From Bacteroidota bacterium (GTDB lineage: Bacteria > Bacteroidota > Bacteroidia > Bacteroidales > VadinHA17), in NCBI GenBank assembly GCA_029552825.1, contig JAKPDL010000083.1, positions 1 to 44,907 of the forward strand: a stretch of DNA of 44,907 bases. The letters run 5' to 3'. Position 1 is the stretch's first letter; the number at the start of each line of letters is the position of its first letter. This document shows positions 44,003 to 44,907 of this stretch, in pieces. The notes beneath the pieces are model-generated. The model saw only the letters and a list, made by a program, of their open reading frames with translations, had not been told where the DNA came from and did no database searches. Both the position numbers and the translations under genes were made by a program.

Positions 44003-44907
44003 TCATGTAAAAAACCTTGCAATCCGTTTGTTGAATATTATCAGGAGAATCATCACAATGCCCCATTGAAATATGCATGACATAAATGAAAATTCTTTGA
44101 AGGGGTTATACCATTGTCCCGGGACAAACGACATTGCAAGCCACCATATGATGAGCACCAGTGCTGCAGAAGGCACGAACCAGCGGATGTTATAATTCCA
44201 CCACCTGCCAAGCCTTAAATCGCTTTCATGAGTGTTGATTTCAGCCCTTACATCATTAGCGCCCTGCTTAATAATCATAAGTGCAATAAGAGCGCCTGAA
44301 ATCATTAAAGCAACTCCCCACACAAAATCCTGGTTCGAAAGAAAATTAAGGCTTCGCGCCGAAGGAATCCCAAAAATAAACACCAGAATACAAATAAGAA
44401 TTATCGCCCTGTTCCTTTTCTGTCCTGCATCCACCAGTACCCTGGTTGGTAGCTCCAGCATTGCTATCAGTGAGGAAAATCCAGCAAAAGTCAAACCCAG
44501 AAAAAACAGAACAGATAAAATACCCCCTCCGAACATCTTGTTAAAAAGCTGAGGCATCCATATAAATGTTAGTCCGGTCGATGCGGGCCCGCTCTCTCTC
44601 ATAATTTCAAGAATACGGGCATCGGTTATACCCGCTTCGTGCCTGAGTATGGAAAAGACTGTCCCGAATACCATAATTCCCGCAAGTATCGAAACAGTGT
44701 TGTTCCCTATACCGGTCAGAAAAGCATTACCAACCGGCCCGTGCTCTTTCTTCATATAGGCTGCATAAGTCATGAAAAGTCCCCAGCCTGCCCCTGTATC
44801 CCATGCATTCTGTGTAAGAGCATCAATCCATGTTCTGGTGTTACCAAGTTGTTTTAGGTCTGCACTGAAAAGATACTTCAGCCCTGTACCCGCCCCAGGC
44901 AGAGTAA
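44003..44907 (-). CDS. NSS-family sodium-dependent transporter (C-terminal part, cut by window end)
   Basis: The frame is open from the stop at 44003-44005 to the right edge (301 codons), with no stop upstream of the first internal Met (44773), so the gene continues beyond the window. Upstream of that Met the frame encodes DALTQNAWDTGAGWGLFM, matching the conserved NSS region around transmembrane helix 6. Further matches are YAAYMKKEHG, GIGNNTVSILAGIMVFGTVF, FFLGLTFAGFSSLIAMLE and at least six membrane helices, ending in a basic tail NKRIARFFT. NSS proteins import amino acids or related small solutes with sodium. It is convergent with the GH2 gene, and nothing links it clearly to glycan use. 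Confidence 0.9.
   Translation of the reverse strand, partial: TLPGAGTGLKYLFSADLKQLGNTRTWIDALTQNAWDTGAGWGLFMTYAAYMKKEHGPVGNAFLTGIGNNTVSILAGIMVFGTVFSILRHEAGITDARILEIMRESGPASTGLTFIWMPQLFNKMFGGGILSVLFFLGLTFAGFSSLIAMLELPTRVLVDAGQKRNRAIILICILVFIFGIPSARSLNFLSNQDFVWGVALMISGALIALMIIKQGANDVRAEINTHESDLRLGRWWNYNIRWFVPSAALVLIIWWLAMSFVPGQWYNPFKEFSFMSCIFQWGIVMILLIIFNKRIARFFT

Overview
The window looks like a chromosomal segment of a saprophytic or gut-type Bacteroidota. Evidence for this: AT-rich leaders instead of Shine-Dalgarno sites in front of nearly every gene, -7 elements of the TAnnTTTG type, lipoprotein and Tat-signal sugar enzymes, and families typical of that phylum (PL10, GH28, GH2, GH35-like, DUF6807, ThuA, Gfo/Idh/MocA, xylose-isomerase-like TIM barrels). 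I see no rRNA, tRNA, CRISPR, phage or insertion-sequence genes. Both ends are cut inside genes: a PL10 pectate lyase at the left and an NSS-type sodium symporter at the right.

Layout. (1) 1-1516, minus strand: pectate lyase (partial) behind an unknown protein with a probable outer-membrane barrel. (2) 1643-11401, plus strand: eight tightly packed genes between a candidate promoter (1584-1613) and a clear terminator (11431-11488). They are UDP-glucuronate decarboxylase, a NapC/NrfH-like tetraheme cytochrome fused to a formylglycine-generating-enzyme (FGE)-like domain that lacks the catalytic cysteines, two Tat-exported Gfo/Idh/MocA oxidoreductases, a ThuA-like protein, a GT2 polyprenyl-phosphate glycosyltransferase, a GT-C (PMT-like) glycosyltransferase with C-terminal TPRs, and a small membrane protein. 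(3) 11507-14837, minus: a three-gene operon of two TIM-barrel isomerase-like proteins and a cytosolic Gfo/Idh/MocA enzyme. (4) 15121-23229: GH2 hydrolase, small lipocalin-like protein, a 500-base AT-rich gap with a 17-bp tandem array, a TIM-barrel lipoprotein with a cytosolic Gfo/Idh/MocA partner, an amidohydrolase lipoprotein and a Tat-exported FAD oxidoreductase. (5) 23364-36101, plus: GH28-like, GH35-like, CstA transporter, SGNH esterase, tandem alpha/beta hydrolase, two more Tat-exported Gfo/Idh/MocA proteins, a DUF6807 protein and another Tat-exported TIM barrel. (6) 36120-39212, minus: a metallopeptidase/TolB-propeller/outer-membrane-barrel protein. (7) 39537-43816, plus: beta-helix lipoprotein and a second GH2 lipoprotein, then a hairpin-rich intergenic element and the symporter.

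How it may work together (inference). The CAZymes and esterases fit breakdown of acetylated pectin or rhamnogalacturonan-type glycans. Superimposed on them is an unusually large set of sugar redox and isomerase-like proteins: six Gfo/Idh/MocA and four TIM barrels, some exported and some cytosolic. In Bacteroidota such families are known to take part in oxidation-elimination cleavage of glycosides through 3-keto intermediates, so an envelope-plus-cytosol keto-sugar pathway is the simplest reading. The most unusual part is the eight-gene operon, where a membrane multiheme cytochrome sits 10 bases upstream of exported sugar oxidoreductases. This suggests a link between periplasmic sugar oxidation and the quinone pool. 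No SusC/SusD pair, sigma/anti-sigma pair, hybrid two-component regulator or tat gene is present in the window.
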